From contig CAWCEZ010000011.1 of NCBI GenBank assembly GCA_963794745.1, positions 248,001 through 312,000 on the forward strand: 64,000 bases of DNA. Direction: 5' to 3'. The translations under genes and the position numbers were made by a program. Position 1 is the first letter of the stretch. Every line of letters begins with the position of its first letter. Positions 56,322-64,000 of the stretch are shown here, in pieces. Source of the DNA: Fen-671 sp963794745 (GTDB lineage Bacteria; Actinomycetota; Acidimicrobiia; Acidimicrobiales; Palsa-688). The notes under the pieces are model-generated. The model was not told the DNA's origin. It saw only the letters and a list, made by a program, of their open reading frames with translations, and made no database searches.

Positions 56322-57689
56322 ATGCCTGTCCCGCGATTTGGGGAGGCCGTGATCAACGACAAAACTGGCGGTAAACGGGCCTTGCGGCCCGCGGCATCCC
56401 TAAGCTTCGCGGCGGTCCTCGCGGTGTTCGCGCCAGCTTGCGGCGCCGGCAGCTCACCGTCCTCCGCCAGTAAAACGGTTGCTGCGCCGCCTGGCTCGTC
56501 CGGCCTGGCTGACTGCCTGAGCTCGTCCCGATGTTATGCCCCGCGTCAGTTCCGGGTGGCCTACGGCATCCAGTCGCTGCTGGACGACGGGACCGACGGG
56601 CGGGGCGAGACCGTGGTATTGCCGGAGTTCGCCGCCACGGCGCCCACATCGCCGCCAGAAGTCACAGACATCCGCCGGGACATGGCGGATTTCGACCGTC
56701 GGTTTGCGCTGCCCGCGGCACGGCTTCAGGTGATCACGAAGTTGGCAGGACCGGCCGCTTCGCGCTGGCTTGCCGGCATCGAGGAGGTGGTGGACACCGA
56801 AATGGTGCACACAGTCGCCCCGGACGCCACAATTGTCGAGCTTCTCGTCGCCCGGGCGGATGTGAGCACTCCGGCGAAGGAGGCAGCCACTTTCGCCGAG
56901 CAGGTGCGGCTCGCCGCGGCCCACGCAGATGTGATCTCGCTGAGCGGCAGTTTCGGCGAGCACTTCGCCACCCCCACGGAGGTGACGACGATCAACTCGG
57001 CGCTGGAGTACTGCGCCGCCCGCCACGTCACGTTCGTAGCCTCCTCAGGCGACGGTGGCGTGATAAGTGACCTAGGGACGTTCGGCTCGTCCTCGCCGGT
57101 CAAGGAGGTCAGCCTGCCCGCCTCCGACCCGCTGGTGCTGGCGGTGGGGGGCGCCACCCTGAGGGCGGGCCGGTTCACAGGTAGCTATGTCGGCGGGACC
57201 GCGTTGAACACCCTTCCCGAGCTGGTCGACGGGCATTCACAGGGGTCGGGCGGCGGGTTCAGCCACTTGTTCGCCAAGCCCGCTTACCAGGATGAGGTGC
57301 CCGGGCTCGCTGCTACGCGAGGCGTGCCCGACGTGGCGGGGGACGGCTCGTCCTCCAGCGGCTTGGCGTTCGTGTTTGCCGCGCCCGGCGGCGCCTATGC
57401 GTTGTTAGGGGAGGGCGGCACCAGTGCCGCGGCGCCGTTCTGGGCCGGGCTGATCGCCCTGGCGGACCAAGAGGCCGGCCACCCCCTCGGCTTCGTCAAC
57501 CCCGCCATCTACCGGGTCGCCCGGGGCCCGGAATACGACAAGGCTTTCCATGACATCACTACCGGCAACAACACTGCGGTCGTCAACGGCACCACGATCA
57601 TCGGTTACCAGGCCGGGCCCGGCTGGGACCCGGTCACCGGCTGGGGCGTCCCCGACGCGCAGGTCCTCATCCCCCTGCTCGCCCGCTGA
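56322..57689 (+). CDS. Sedolisin-type (S53) serine-carboxyl peptidase, lipoprotein, without propeptide
   Basis: A 455-residue protein. The N-terminal hydrophobic segment ends FAPAC-G (a lipobox at Cys40). The S53 catalytic residues are E154-x3-D158 (GIEEVVDTE), and Ser368 in GGTSAAAPFWAGL. The oxyanion/Asp-like block is GVPDVAGDGS, and the Ca-site end is DITTGNN...GWDPVTGWGVPD. Most sedolisins carry a propeptide of about 170 residues before the catalytic domain; here only about 40 residues lie between the lipobox and the domain, so the enzyme may be made active or be controlled another way. Confidence 0.88.
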   Translation: MPVPRFGEAVINDKTGGKRALRPAASLSFAAVLAVFAPACGAGSSPSSASKTVAAPPGSSGLADCLSSSRCYAPRQFRVAYGIQSLLDDGTDGRGETVVLPEFAATAPTSPPEVTDIRRDMADFDRRFALPAARLQVITKLAGPAASRWLAGIEEVVDTEMVHTVAPDATIVELLVARADVSTPAKEAATFAEQVRLAAAHADVISLSGSFGEHFATPTEVTTINSALEYCAARHVTFVASSGDGGVISDLGTFGSSSPVKEVSLPASDPLVLAVGGATLRAGRFTGSYVGGTALNTLPELVDGHSQGSGGGFSHLFAKPAYQDEVPGLAATRGVPDVAGDGSSSSGLAFVFAAPGGAYALLGEGGTSAAAPFWAGLIALADQEAGHPLGFVNPAIYRVARGPEYDKAFHDITTGNNTAVVNGTTIIGYQAGPGWDPVTGWGVPDAQVLIPLLAR

Positions 57690-57777
57690 CGGCGGGATTG
57701 GGCCACGAGACGATCGCTGAACCACGGGCAGCGGTGCGCTAACGTGCGCGAAAGCTACTGAGTCGGTAGGAGGTCCC

Positions 57778-58406
57778 ATGAGCGAAGACGAAGGTCCTGC
57801 AGCACCCGGGTACCCGCCCCCACCTGCGAGCCCGGCCGGCTCCACCCCCGGCGCCCCGTTCGGAGGCCCGGCACCCTCAGGGCCGGGGCCGCGTCGGGGC
57901 CGACAACTCCCCCACCGGCGTTCAGCGTCCAACTGCCACCAATCGATGTCCAGGCATTGTCCAAGACACCTTGGGTGCTTGGAGCCGCGGGCATCCTGAT
58001 CGGGCTGGTCCTTTACTGGGCCGGGTCGGTCCTTTCGGCGTTCCAACACGACGCCGGCTATGACGCCCGCCAGCGGCTAATCCATTTGCTGGGGGCGGGC
58101 GATGTCGATTGGGCGGCTTTCATCCTCTTAGGGGTCGCACTGGTGGTGCTCGGCAGCTCGGGACAGGCGAAGCCGCCGCTAGCCAACTTCTTGTACCAGC
58201 TCTTCCTCGTCGCCGCCGCGCTCATCACGGTGGCTTCGGTCATCAACGCCGTTATCGACCTCACATATATCGGCGACAGCTTCGATGCGGCGATCTATGG
58301 CTTCCTCGAGTACCTGGCCGCGGCGCCCATCGCCGGAGCTGCTGCTCTGTGGGCTTGGCGTTCCAACCCGACTGCACTGCCCGGGCAGAAGTCCAAGGCG
58401 TCATAG
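57778..58406 (+). CDS. Proline-rich-tail membrane protein, four-helix (apparent frameshift)
   Basis: ATG 57778 (AGGAGG upstream) opens a Pro/Gly/Ala-rich cytoplasmic tail (GYPPPPASPAGSTPGAPF). One missing base near 57890 shifts to TTPPPAFSVQLPPIDVQALS, then four helices: TPWVLGAAGILIGLVLYWAG, WAAFILLGVALVVLG, FLYQLFLVAAALITVAS and AAIYGFLEYLAAAPIAGAA. The repaired length is 209 residues. Such Pro-rich-tail membrane proteins are common in actinobacteria and not assigned a function. It follows the sedolisin gene by 88 bases in the same direction. Confidence 0.68.
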
Positions 58407-58468
58407 CCCCAAACGCGGCAGCTGCAAAGTTTGTGGCGTCCCTGTCACCTGGCGGTGGCTCGCGCCGG

Positions 58469-60259
58469 TCATGAACTGAGGAAGCCACCCGATTGGTGCT
58501 CCCACAGCCGCCGGTAGGTCCCGGCACTGCCGGCCAGCAGGAGCTCGCGATGAGTCCCCGTCTCGACCACGCGGCCTCCGTCGATGACGATGATGCGGTC
58601 GAGCTGGGCAATGGTAGACAAGCGGTGGGCGACCACCAGTGCTGTCGAGGCGGCCATCAGCCGCCACAACGCCTCCTGCACGTAACGCTCCGACTCGGAG
58701 TCGAGCGAGCTGGTCGCTTCGTCGAGGATCAACACCGGGGCGCCCTTCAGCATCGCTTGGGCGATCGCCACGCGCTGGCGCTGGCCACCCGAGAGCTTGA
58801 GGCCACGCTCTCCGACAACCGTCTCGTAGCCTTCGGGCAGCTCCTGGACGAACTCGTCGACGTGGGCCGCGACCGCGACCCGGCGGACCAGGTCGGTGTC
58901 AGCAGGGCCAGCCCGCCCGTACCAGATGTTGTCGGCAATGGTCCGGTGGAGCATTTGAGGGTCCTGCGGCACATAGGAAATAGCGCGGCGCAGGCTCTTC
59001 TGGGTACAAGTGGCGATGTCCTGGCCATCGACCACGATCCGTCCGGCGTCGACGTCCATAAGGCGCAGGACGAGGCGGGTGATCGTCGACTTGCCACCGC
59101 CCGAGGGGCCCACAATGCCGACGTGCTCGCCGGGCCGGAGCTCGAGGTTGAAGTTAGTAAGCAGAGGTTGCGTGCGACGGTAGGAAAAACTGACGGCCTC
59201 AAAACATAAGGCCCCGGCGGTGACGGCAAGCTCGCTGGCACCTGGAGTGTCCACGACCTCGGGAGGGGTGCTGACCAGTGCCACGAGCTTGGAGGCCCGG
59301 CCAAGGCCTCTTGACAGGTTGCGTACCTGCATGAAGCTCTCGATGAGCTGGGCCGAGACCTGCGAGGCGTAGAACAGCACCAGGTAGACGACGCCGGCAT
59401 GGATGTCGCCGCGGACCGCGAGCACCACCCCGACGAACAGGGAGGCCCACGTCATGAGGCCGACCGTCCCGCTCATCCAGACGCGGGTGACCATGAACAC
59501 GCGCCGGCCACGCAGGTCAGCGCGTACGGAGGAGTCCAGGAGGTCGTGGAGCCTGGCCGACTCGGCTTCCTCACCCGCTCCCACGAGGACCGTGGGGACA
59601 TTGCGGATCACGTCGGAAGCGGTGCCCTCGGCCCGTGAATGCGCCTTGGAAAACCTTCGAGATGCCTCGGTGACCGGTCCCGACCGTTTGACCACGACCA
59701 GCACGAAAACAACCGTGAGGACGACGAGCACCATCGCTACGGGCCAGGCGTAGACAGCCAGGACCGCAATGGCGCACAGGACCACGACGACGATGCGCAG
59801 TATGCCCCAGTGGAGGTTGTCGAGGCCGTCTACAAATGCCCATGAGAACGAGCTGAGCGACGACGCCACCTCGCCCGAGGAGTGGTCGATGTGCCAGCGG
59901 TAGCCAAGCGCCAAGAGCCGTTCAAAACTGCGCTGGATCCCGTTGGCGAAGCTGCGCAAGGAACCCTCCCATTGCAGCCAGCCACTAAAGCGGAAAAGGG
60001 CCTGGCCGATAACGATCAAGACGCCATAAGCAACAATGAGGGAGCCGAAGCGCGGCCATAGGCGAGTGTGCGGGCTGAGGACAGCAATTCGGTCGAGCAC
60101 TTCGGCGAAGACCAAAGGGGTGGCCACGTCGGTGACGATCACGCCCAGCACGAGGAACCCCGCACCGCTCAACAGGAAACGGCTGTAGGGCCGGGCCAGC
60201 CGGACGCAATAACGGAGGGTGTCGCCGGTCGACGCCGACTCGCCCTCGAACTCGTCCAT
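58469..60259 (-). CDS. ABC-type exporter with fused membrane and ATPase domains
   Basis: A 596-residue half-transporter; ATG 60259 follows GGAGGA. The N-terminal six-helix domain starts VRLARPYSRFLLSGAGFLVLGVIV, and the ATPase has Walker A VGPSGGGKSTI, Q-loop YVPQDPQMLHRTI, signature LSGGQRQRVAI, Walker B VLILDEATSSLD and switch His VAHRLSTI. It has no partner half here, so it is likely a homodimer. Substrates of this actinobacterial type are often lipids or drugs. It follows the secreted protein at 60460 by about 200 bases. Confidence 0.9.
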   Translation of the reverse strand: MDEFEGESASTGDTLRYCVRLARPYSRFLLSGAGFLVLGVIVTDVATPLVFAEVLDRIAVLSPHTRLWPRFGSLIVAYGVLIVIGQALFRFSGWLQWEGSLRSFANGIQRSFERLLALGYRWHIDHSSGEVASSLSSFSWAFVDGLDNLHWGILRIVVVVLCAIAVLAVYAWPVAMVLVVLTVVFVLVVVKRSGPVTEASRRFSKAHSRAEGTASDVIRNVPTVLVGAGEEAESARLHDLLDSSVRADLRGRRVFMVTRVWMSGTVGLMTWASLFVGVVLAVRGDIHAGVVYLVLFYASQVSAQLIESFMQVRNLSRGLGRASKLVALVSTPPEVVDTPGASELAVTAGALCFEAVSFSYRRTQPLLTNFNLELRPGEHVGIVGPSGGGKSTITRLVLRLMDVDAGRIVVDGQDIATCTQKSLRRAISYVPQDPQMLHRTIADNIWYGRAGPADTDLVRRVAVAAHVDEFVQELPEGYETVVGERGLKLSGGQRQRVAIAQAMLKGAPVLILDEATSSLDSESERYVQEALWRLMAASTALVVAHRLSTIAQLDRIIVIDGGRVVETGTHRELLLAGSAGTYRRLWEHQSGGFLSS

Positions 60260-60459
60260 CGCGCTCCTCCACTCCCGAAGGCCCTCGCGGCCCGAAACCA
60301 GGCAGGGCACTCAACCGGGAGCGGGGCGCCTCTGCCGGACCAGTCTGCCCCTTCTTGTCCTGCGCGGCCAGCGATTTAGGCGTAGCTCGGGTTGCGGCTA
60401 TTTGGCGGGGCCAGCGGGACCACCACCAGACGCGGCGAGCCCCCGCGCCGGTGGGACGC

Positions 60460-61200
60460 TCAGCCTGTAACTTTGGCCAACGGGATGATGGACCCAGCGG
60501 GCGGGGCGCTCACGAGGACATGCTCGCCCCACTTGGACAGGGCCACCGTCTCCTTGCCCCCTCCTGAAGCCGTCGTTGTCTCCAGGACAGGCAGTGTGTC
60601 GCCGACGGCCGACAGTGTGAGCGTATTGGCCAAAGCCGGCACCGAGCTGGTGGCGGCAGTGTCCCATTTGAGGGTGTAGAGCTTCTTGGCCACCGGCGTT
60701 GGGCTGGCCAGCTGCGTGCCCTTAGCGGGCGGGAGGATGCTCACGACTGAAGCTACGGTGATCGAAGCTGCCAGGTTCTTGTACTGGCTCGTGCCGGCCT
60801 TCACAGACACCGAGTCCGTGCCGACCTTCTTGGCTTCAGCCGAGGTCAGCCCGAGGATCTTGGTCAGCCCGGACGAATTGCCCGATAGGTACGCGTAGGT
60901 CGGGGTCACCCGGATCAGGACCGTCTCGGTGCCTTCCGATATGCTCTCGGCTCCGCTCGTCTTGCCCAGGTCAGCCTTTAGTTTTTCCTGTACCGAAGTC
61001 GAACCGGCGCTGGACGTGACCTCCAGGTGGACGCTGGTCTGCCTACCAATGGCGCTCTTGGCGGCCGTGAGCACCGAGGAAGCTGTAGCCCGCCCAGCAA
61101 CGGCCGCGTCAGCGGTGGCTGACAACAGGGCGAGGGTGGGCAGTACAACTAGAGGGGCCAGGAGCAACCGGGCGGGACGACTGAGCACCGACATTTTCAT
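60460..61200 (-). CDS. Secreted protein, LppX/LprG-like size, unknown function
   Basis: A 246-residue protein with signal peptide (LLLAPLVVLPTLALLSATADAA). The mature part resembles the actinobacterial group of exported proteins with an N-terminal helix and beta sheet (SVLTAAKSAIGRQTSVHLEVTS, VLIRVTPTYAYLSGNSSGLTKILGL, ISITVAS) and no lipobox Cys. This pattern recalls LppX/LprG lipid carriers. Its nearest downstream gene is an ABC exporter, so a lipid-transport role is possible, but no lipid-binding signature can be shown by eye. Confidence 0.72.
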   Translation of the reverse strand: MKMSVLSRPARLLLAPLVVLPTLALLSATADAAVAGRATASSVLTAAKSAIGRQTSVHLEVTSSAGSTSVQEKLKADLGKTSGAESISEGTETVLIRVTPTYAYLSGNSSGLTKILGLTSAEAKKVGTDSVSVKAGTSQYKNLAASITVASVVSILPPAKGTQLASPTPVAKKLYTLKWDTAATSSVPALANTLTLSAVGDTLPVLETTTASGGGKETVALSKWGEHVLVSAPPAGSIIPLAKVTG

Positions 61201-61294
61201 CGCCGCAGCCTACTTGCCGTGCCCGGGCTACCGAGGAGGCCGCCACTGACCGCCCATGGCCCACCACTCGCCCTCCGTCGCCTGCTACCCGACC

Positions 61295-62047
61295 TCACGG
61301 CGTCTGAACGAGCTCATTGGGGGCCATCTCCCCGCGAGCCAGCCACAACCGGTGCCCGAGGTTCATCTCCGGGAACACCTCTACATCGGCCGACAGGTAA
61401 CGCATCGTGTAGCCCAAGCGCCTACGGCTGCTCGTGTTGGCGGCGGCCCCGTGCCTGATCCTGCCATCGTGCAACGAGCATTGGCCGCGCCGTAGCTCGA
61501 AGGCGACAGCATTGCTTACGTCGACCTCGGCGATCTCGGTCCCGAACGTGTTCACCGATTCGTCGACGCCCTTATAGGACGAAAAGCCGCCTTCCAAATG
61601 CGACCCTGGGATGACCTGCATGCAGCCGTTCTCCCGGTCCACGTCGTCCAACGCCAGCCAGACTGTCACGATCTTGTCGTAGCGGCTGAGGCGCCCCATC
61701 CAATACGACGAATCTTCGTGCCACGGTGTTGCGCGGCCGATCAACGGGTCCTTGCAGATGAAGTGGCTCGACCACAGCACGATATTGGGGCCGACGATGC
61801 ATTCCACGAGGTCGAGGAGTGCTGGGGCGAGCAAGAACCCCAACAGCCGCTTGTCGCCGAAGTGGGGGGTGTCGAACTCGTCCCCCCGCTTGTCGCTGTC
61901 GGTCTTTCGATGCTCCTCGAAAATCGAACCGAGCTCGGCAAGGTCGCTTGCATCGAAAACCTGGTCCCTGTAGAGGAAATACCCATGCTTACGGAAAAAA
62001 TCTACGTCATCACCGCTTAGCGGTTCATGCCCCACTGAAGTGCCCAT
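61295..62047 (-). CDS. Phytanoyl-CoA dioxygenase (PhyH)-family oxygenase
   Basis: A 250-residue Fe(II)/2-oxoglutarate-type oxygenase. N-terminal block LSGDDVDFFRKHGYFLYRDQVFD; metal triad H-x-D in ATPWHEDSSYW and the distal His in SLHDGRIRHGAAANTS; RRLGYTMRYL contains the usual Arg for 2-oxoglutarate. The region VTVWLALDDVDRENGCMQVIPGSH is the classic PhyH signature. It probably hydroxylates a small molecule or natural-product precursor. Substrate unknown. The gene is divergent from the FtsX-like permease gene. Confidence 0.9.
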   Translation of the reverse strand: MGTSVGHEPLSGDDVDFFRKHGYFLYRDQVFDASDLAELGSIFEEHRKTDSDKRGDEFDTPHFGDKRLLGFLLAPALLDLVECIVGPNIVLWSSHFICKDPLIGRATPWHEDSSYWMGRLSRYDKIVTVWLALDDVDRENGCMQVIPGSHLEGGFSSYKGVDESVNTFGTEIAEVDVSNAVAFELRRGQCSLHDGRIRHGAAANTSSRRRLGYTMRYLSADVEVFPEMNLGHRLWLARGEMAPNELVQTP

Positions 62048-62168
62048 TTGTCCTCCCTGTCCGCGCTCCCCCGGGACAGCCTAGGCGGCCAAGGCGGTGC
62101 CAGCACCCCTTGACTTGGTGGGGCGCGCACGCTGGCCGCCAGCCCCGTCGGCCTATAGCCTTTCTCAG

Positions 62169-64000
62169 ATGGGCTCTTTGGCGGCGCCGGCGATGTGGGC
62201 TCGCGCGGACACCAGGCGACGGTGGCGGTCTGTTGTGCTCCTCGGCTTGTTAGCCGGGGTGACTGCCGCTTTCGCGACAGCCTCGTTCGCCGGTGCTCGG
62301 CGTACCGACACCGCCTTGACCCGCCTCGACAAGGCAACGAATGCGGCCGACGCGTTCGTGTTCCCCAGTCAGATCGGCGACTTGCACCCGCATTGGGCAC
62401 GCCTTGCGGCACGTCCCGAGGTCGCGCAGCTAGCGGTTTGGGACCTGATTTTTTGCTACCTCAACGGCCAGCCGAACGGCGTGTTGTTCGCCTCTGACGG
62501 TGACGGAGAGTTCACCACGATGGACAAGCCAGTCGTTTTGGCGGGCCGGATGTTCAACCCCAAGGCGGACGACGAGGCCGTTGTGAACGAGCAGGTAGCG
62601 ACCATCGCGCATATCGGCCTCGGGGACGTGATGCACGTCCACACATACGCACCAGACCAGTTGGACGGGGGCGCCCCTCGCGGGCCGGACATCGCCGTGC
62701 GGGTGGTGGGCATCGTAAGGACTACTGAGGAGTTTTTGGTAACCCCCAACGCTCTTGTTTCGCCTGGAGTTGTCGCTCACTACCGGCACCAGGCACTTTT
62801 TGTACCAAACGCGGTTGTGCGAGTTCGCGGGGGCAAGGCCGGGATGGCAGCGCTCGAGCGCGACGTGAACTCGCAGCTGGCCCCGGGCGTACCTGTGCTC
62901 GACCTGAGCGACGCAAGCCGCCGTGTCACGACCAGCTTGGCCGTGGAAAGTTTCGCCCTTTATATGATCGCGCTGGCCGTGTTATTGGCGGGCGGTCTTC
63001 TTGTCGCCCAAGTCCTCTCCAGATCCGCGTCTTTCATCGGCCAAGACGCCCCCGCCGTACGGGCGATCGGCATGACTCGCCGGGATATCGCCGCCGCAGC
63101 GTTAATGAGCGTGGCGCTGGCGATTAGCGTCGCAATTGTCGTCGGGCTGGCGACGGCGCTGGCGCTGTCGCCGTTGTTCCCTCTCGGCATGGGCCGCCAG
63201 ATCGACCCCGATGTTGGTGTCCATGCGGACTGGGTGGCTCTTGGGGTCGGTACCGCCCTCATGACGATCTCGTTGGCGGCCGGCGCTGTCCTGTTTGCCC
63301 TAAGTGCTTCACGTCGTGAAACTAGGCAGACCGAGGGCCGGCCCTCGGCAATTTTGTCGTGGGTGGCCAGCGTGGCCCCAGTGCCGGTTGGGGTCGGGGT
63401 GCGTATGGCCCTACGGCACGGCGCAGGAGCGCGCAGCGTGCCGGTCCGCCCTGCCCTTGTGGCCACGGTCGCCGGTGTCCTCGGCGTCGTCAGCGCCCTG
63501 ACCATCAACACCGGCATTAGGCACGCCTTGGCCAACCCACAGCTCGCCGGCGTCACCTTCAGCGTGTCGATCACCCCGCCTCCGGCGGACGTAACACCAA
63601 CGGGTGTTTCCCATCGCCTTGTGGCAGAGGTCCGGCGGGCCGCCCCCAACGCTTCGCTGGCGGTGGTCCGCAGGGATCTCATTGACGTGAACGGGGTGGG
63701 AGTACCGGCTTTCAGCGTGCGAGCGGTCCCAAGCGCCGGGCCGCCCATCGCCCTCGCCATGGTCGCCGGCCGTTCCCCCTCAGCTCGGGACGAGGCGGCC
63801 ATAGGCCCGGGGACGGCCAAGTCGCTCCGGGTACGGGTTGGCCAGTGGGTCGCGGTCGCCCACGGAGGGCGCGTCCACGTAGTAGGCGAGGCGCTGTTCC
63901 CTTCCGACGTGCACTCTGAGTTCGACGAAGGGCTGTGGCTCACCGTCGCCAAGTTCGACACCGTGGTACCACCATCCAACGCTGGGTCAGAAGACGGCGT
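62169..64000 (+). CDS. FtsX-like ABC permease, N-terminal part (runs off the right edge)
   Basis: From ATG 62169 the frame is open without a stop to the last base (about 610 residues). It begins RWRSVVLLGLLAGVTAAFATASFAGARRTDTAL, a first membrane helix. A large extracytoplasmic domain follows, then helices MIALAVLLAGGLLVAQVLS, AAALMSVALAISVAIVVGL and ALGVGTALMTISLAAGAVLFALS. RAIGMTRRDI is the FtsX-type coupling block. A second half begins near 63450 (VRPALVATVAGVLGVVSALTIN). This is the duplicated FtsX-permease layout. An ATPase partner would be expected just outside the window. Confidence 0.85.
   Translation, partial: MGSLAAPAMWARADTRRRWRSVVLLGLLAGVTAAFATASFAGARRTDTALTRLDKATNAADAFVFPSQIGDLHPHWARLAARPEVAQLAVWDLIFCYLNGQPNGVLFASDGDGEFTTMDKPVVLAGRMFNPKADDEAVVNEQVATIAHIGLGDVMHVHTYAPDQLDGGAPRGPDIAVRVVGIVRTTEEFLVTPNALVSPGVVAHYRHQALFVPNAVVRVRGGKAGMAALERDVNSQLAPGVPVLDLSDASRRVTTSLAVESFALYMIALAVLLAGGLLVAQVLSRSASFIGQDAPAVRAIGMTRRDIAAAALMSVALAISVAIVVGLATALALSPLFPLGMGRQIDPDVGVHADWVALGVGTALMTISLAAGAVLFALSASRRETRQTEGRPSAILSWVASVAPVPVGVGVRMALRHGAGARSVPVRPALVATVAGVLGVVSALTINTGIRHALANPQLAGVTFSVSITPPPADVTPTGVSHRLVAEVRRAAPNASLAVVRRDLIDVNGVGVPAFSVRAVPSAGPPIALAMVAGRSPSARDEAAIGPGTAKSLRVRVGQWVAVAHGGRVHVVGEALFPSDVHSEFDEGLWLTVAKFDTVVPPSNAGSEDG

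Noticed and set aside
62960..63979. A 339-codon minus-strand open frame
   Set aside because: It is antisense to the FtsX-type permease gene, which has clear membrane helices and homology; this frame has none.

Overview
The window is 64 kb of high-GC DNA from a free-living actinobacterium, most likely of class Acidimicrobiia. The evidence is a secreted protein with about six copies of the GYWLVG/FGDAKFYGS-type repeat that is abundant in that class, proteins with threonine-rich TTTT tails, an F420-type deazaflavin nitroreductase, a DipZ-type CcdA/thioredoxin fusion, several ECF sigma factors, and frequent GTG/TTG starts. I see no tRNA, rRNA, CRISPR array, transposase or replication origin. The content looks chromosomal, dense and mostly ordinary, with one small accessory patch at 32.1-33.9 kb.

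Layout. 0-9.4 kb: a cut-off YqgE/AlgH gene, a glucose-dehydrogenase-like MDR enzyme, then a minus-strand operon (secreted beta-propeller protein, ECF sigma factor, TIG-domain anti-sigma factor, Tyr/Pro-repeat membrane protein), followed by three secreted proteins including a pectate-lyase-fold protein. 9.4-16.5 kb: a ClC chloride transporter, a TIGR03083-like protein, a tight trio (UbiE-like methyltransferase, UbiA-like membrane protein, GHMP kinase), a CFA-synthase-like methyltransferase, a deazaflavin nitroreductase and a small MscS channel. 16.5-25.9 kb: a Thr-rich protein, a transglutaminase-like protein, a metallo-beta-lactamase hydrolase, a divergent SDR/TetR pair with two palindromic operators, an NRAMP-related transporter and a CsbD stress gene behind a sigma-B-type promoter. 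25.9-32 kb: a secreted protein with a duplicated four-cysteine domain, and an ECF41-type sigma factor facing a VOC protein and UvrA-like ATPase across back-to-back ECF41 promoters. 32-34 kb: a degraded tail-collar (microcystin-dependent-protein-like) cluster. 34-39 kb: an HtrA-like protease overlapping a MoxR / DUF58 / VWA / VWA operon. 39-47 kb: a LuxR regulator, AI-2E-type permease, ferritin-like protein, ECF sigma plus MFS exporter, a DHFR-fold reductase and DipZ. 47-64 kb: an LppM-like lipoprotein, treZ and treY (trehalose from glycogen), an MFS transporter, FxsA, the Acidimicrobiia repeat protein, a sedolisin, an ABC exporter, a PhyH dioxygenase and a cut-off FtsX-type permease.

A striking property of the sequence itself is that about twenty apparent single-base indels break conserved genes (MoxR, DUF58, VWA, treY, treZ, dipZ, UvrA-like, NRAMP, sigma factor and others). 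Both halves of each gene keep family motifs, and most repaired lengths are exact multiples of three. I annotate these as single genes with a frameshift. The simplest explanation is residual sequencing or assembly indels, not twenty pseudogenes. Gene boundaries given for them span the whole repaired gene.

The best candidates for under-described biology are the ECF41 sigma / VOC / UvrA-like module with mirror-image autoregulatory promoters, the beta-propeller / sigma / TIG-anti-sigma operon, the duplicated four-cysteine secreted domain, and the UbiE/UbiA-like/GHMP-kinase trio.
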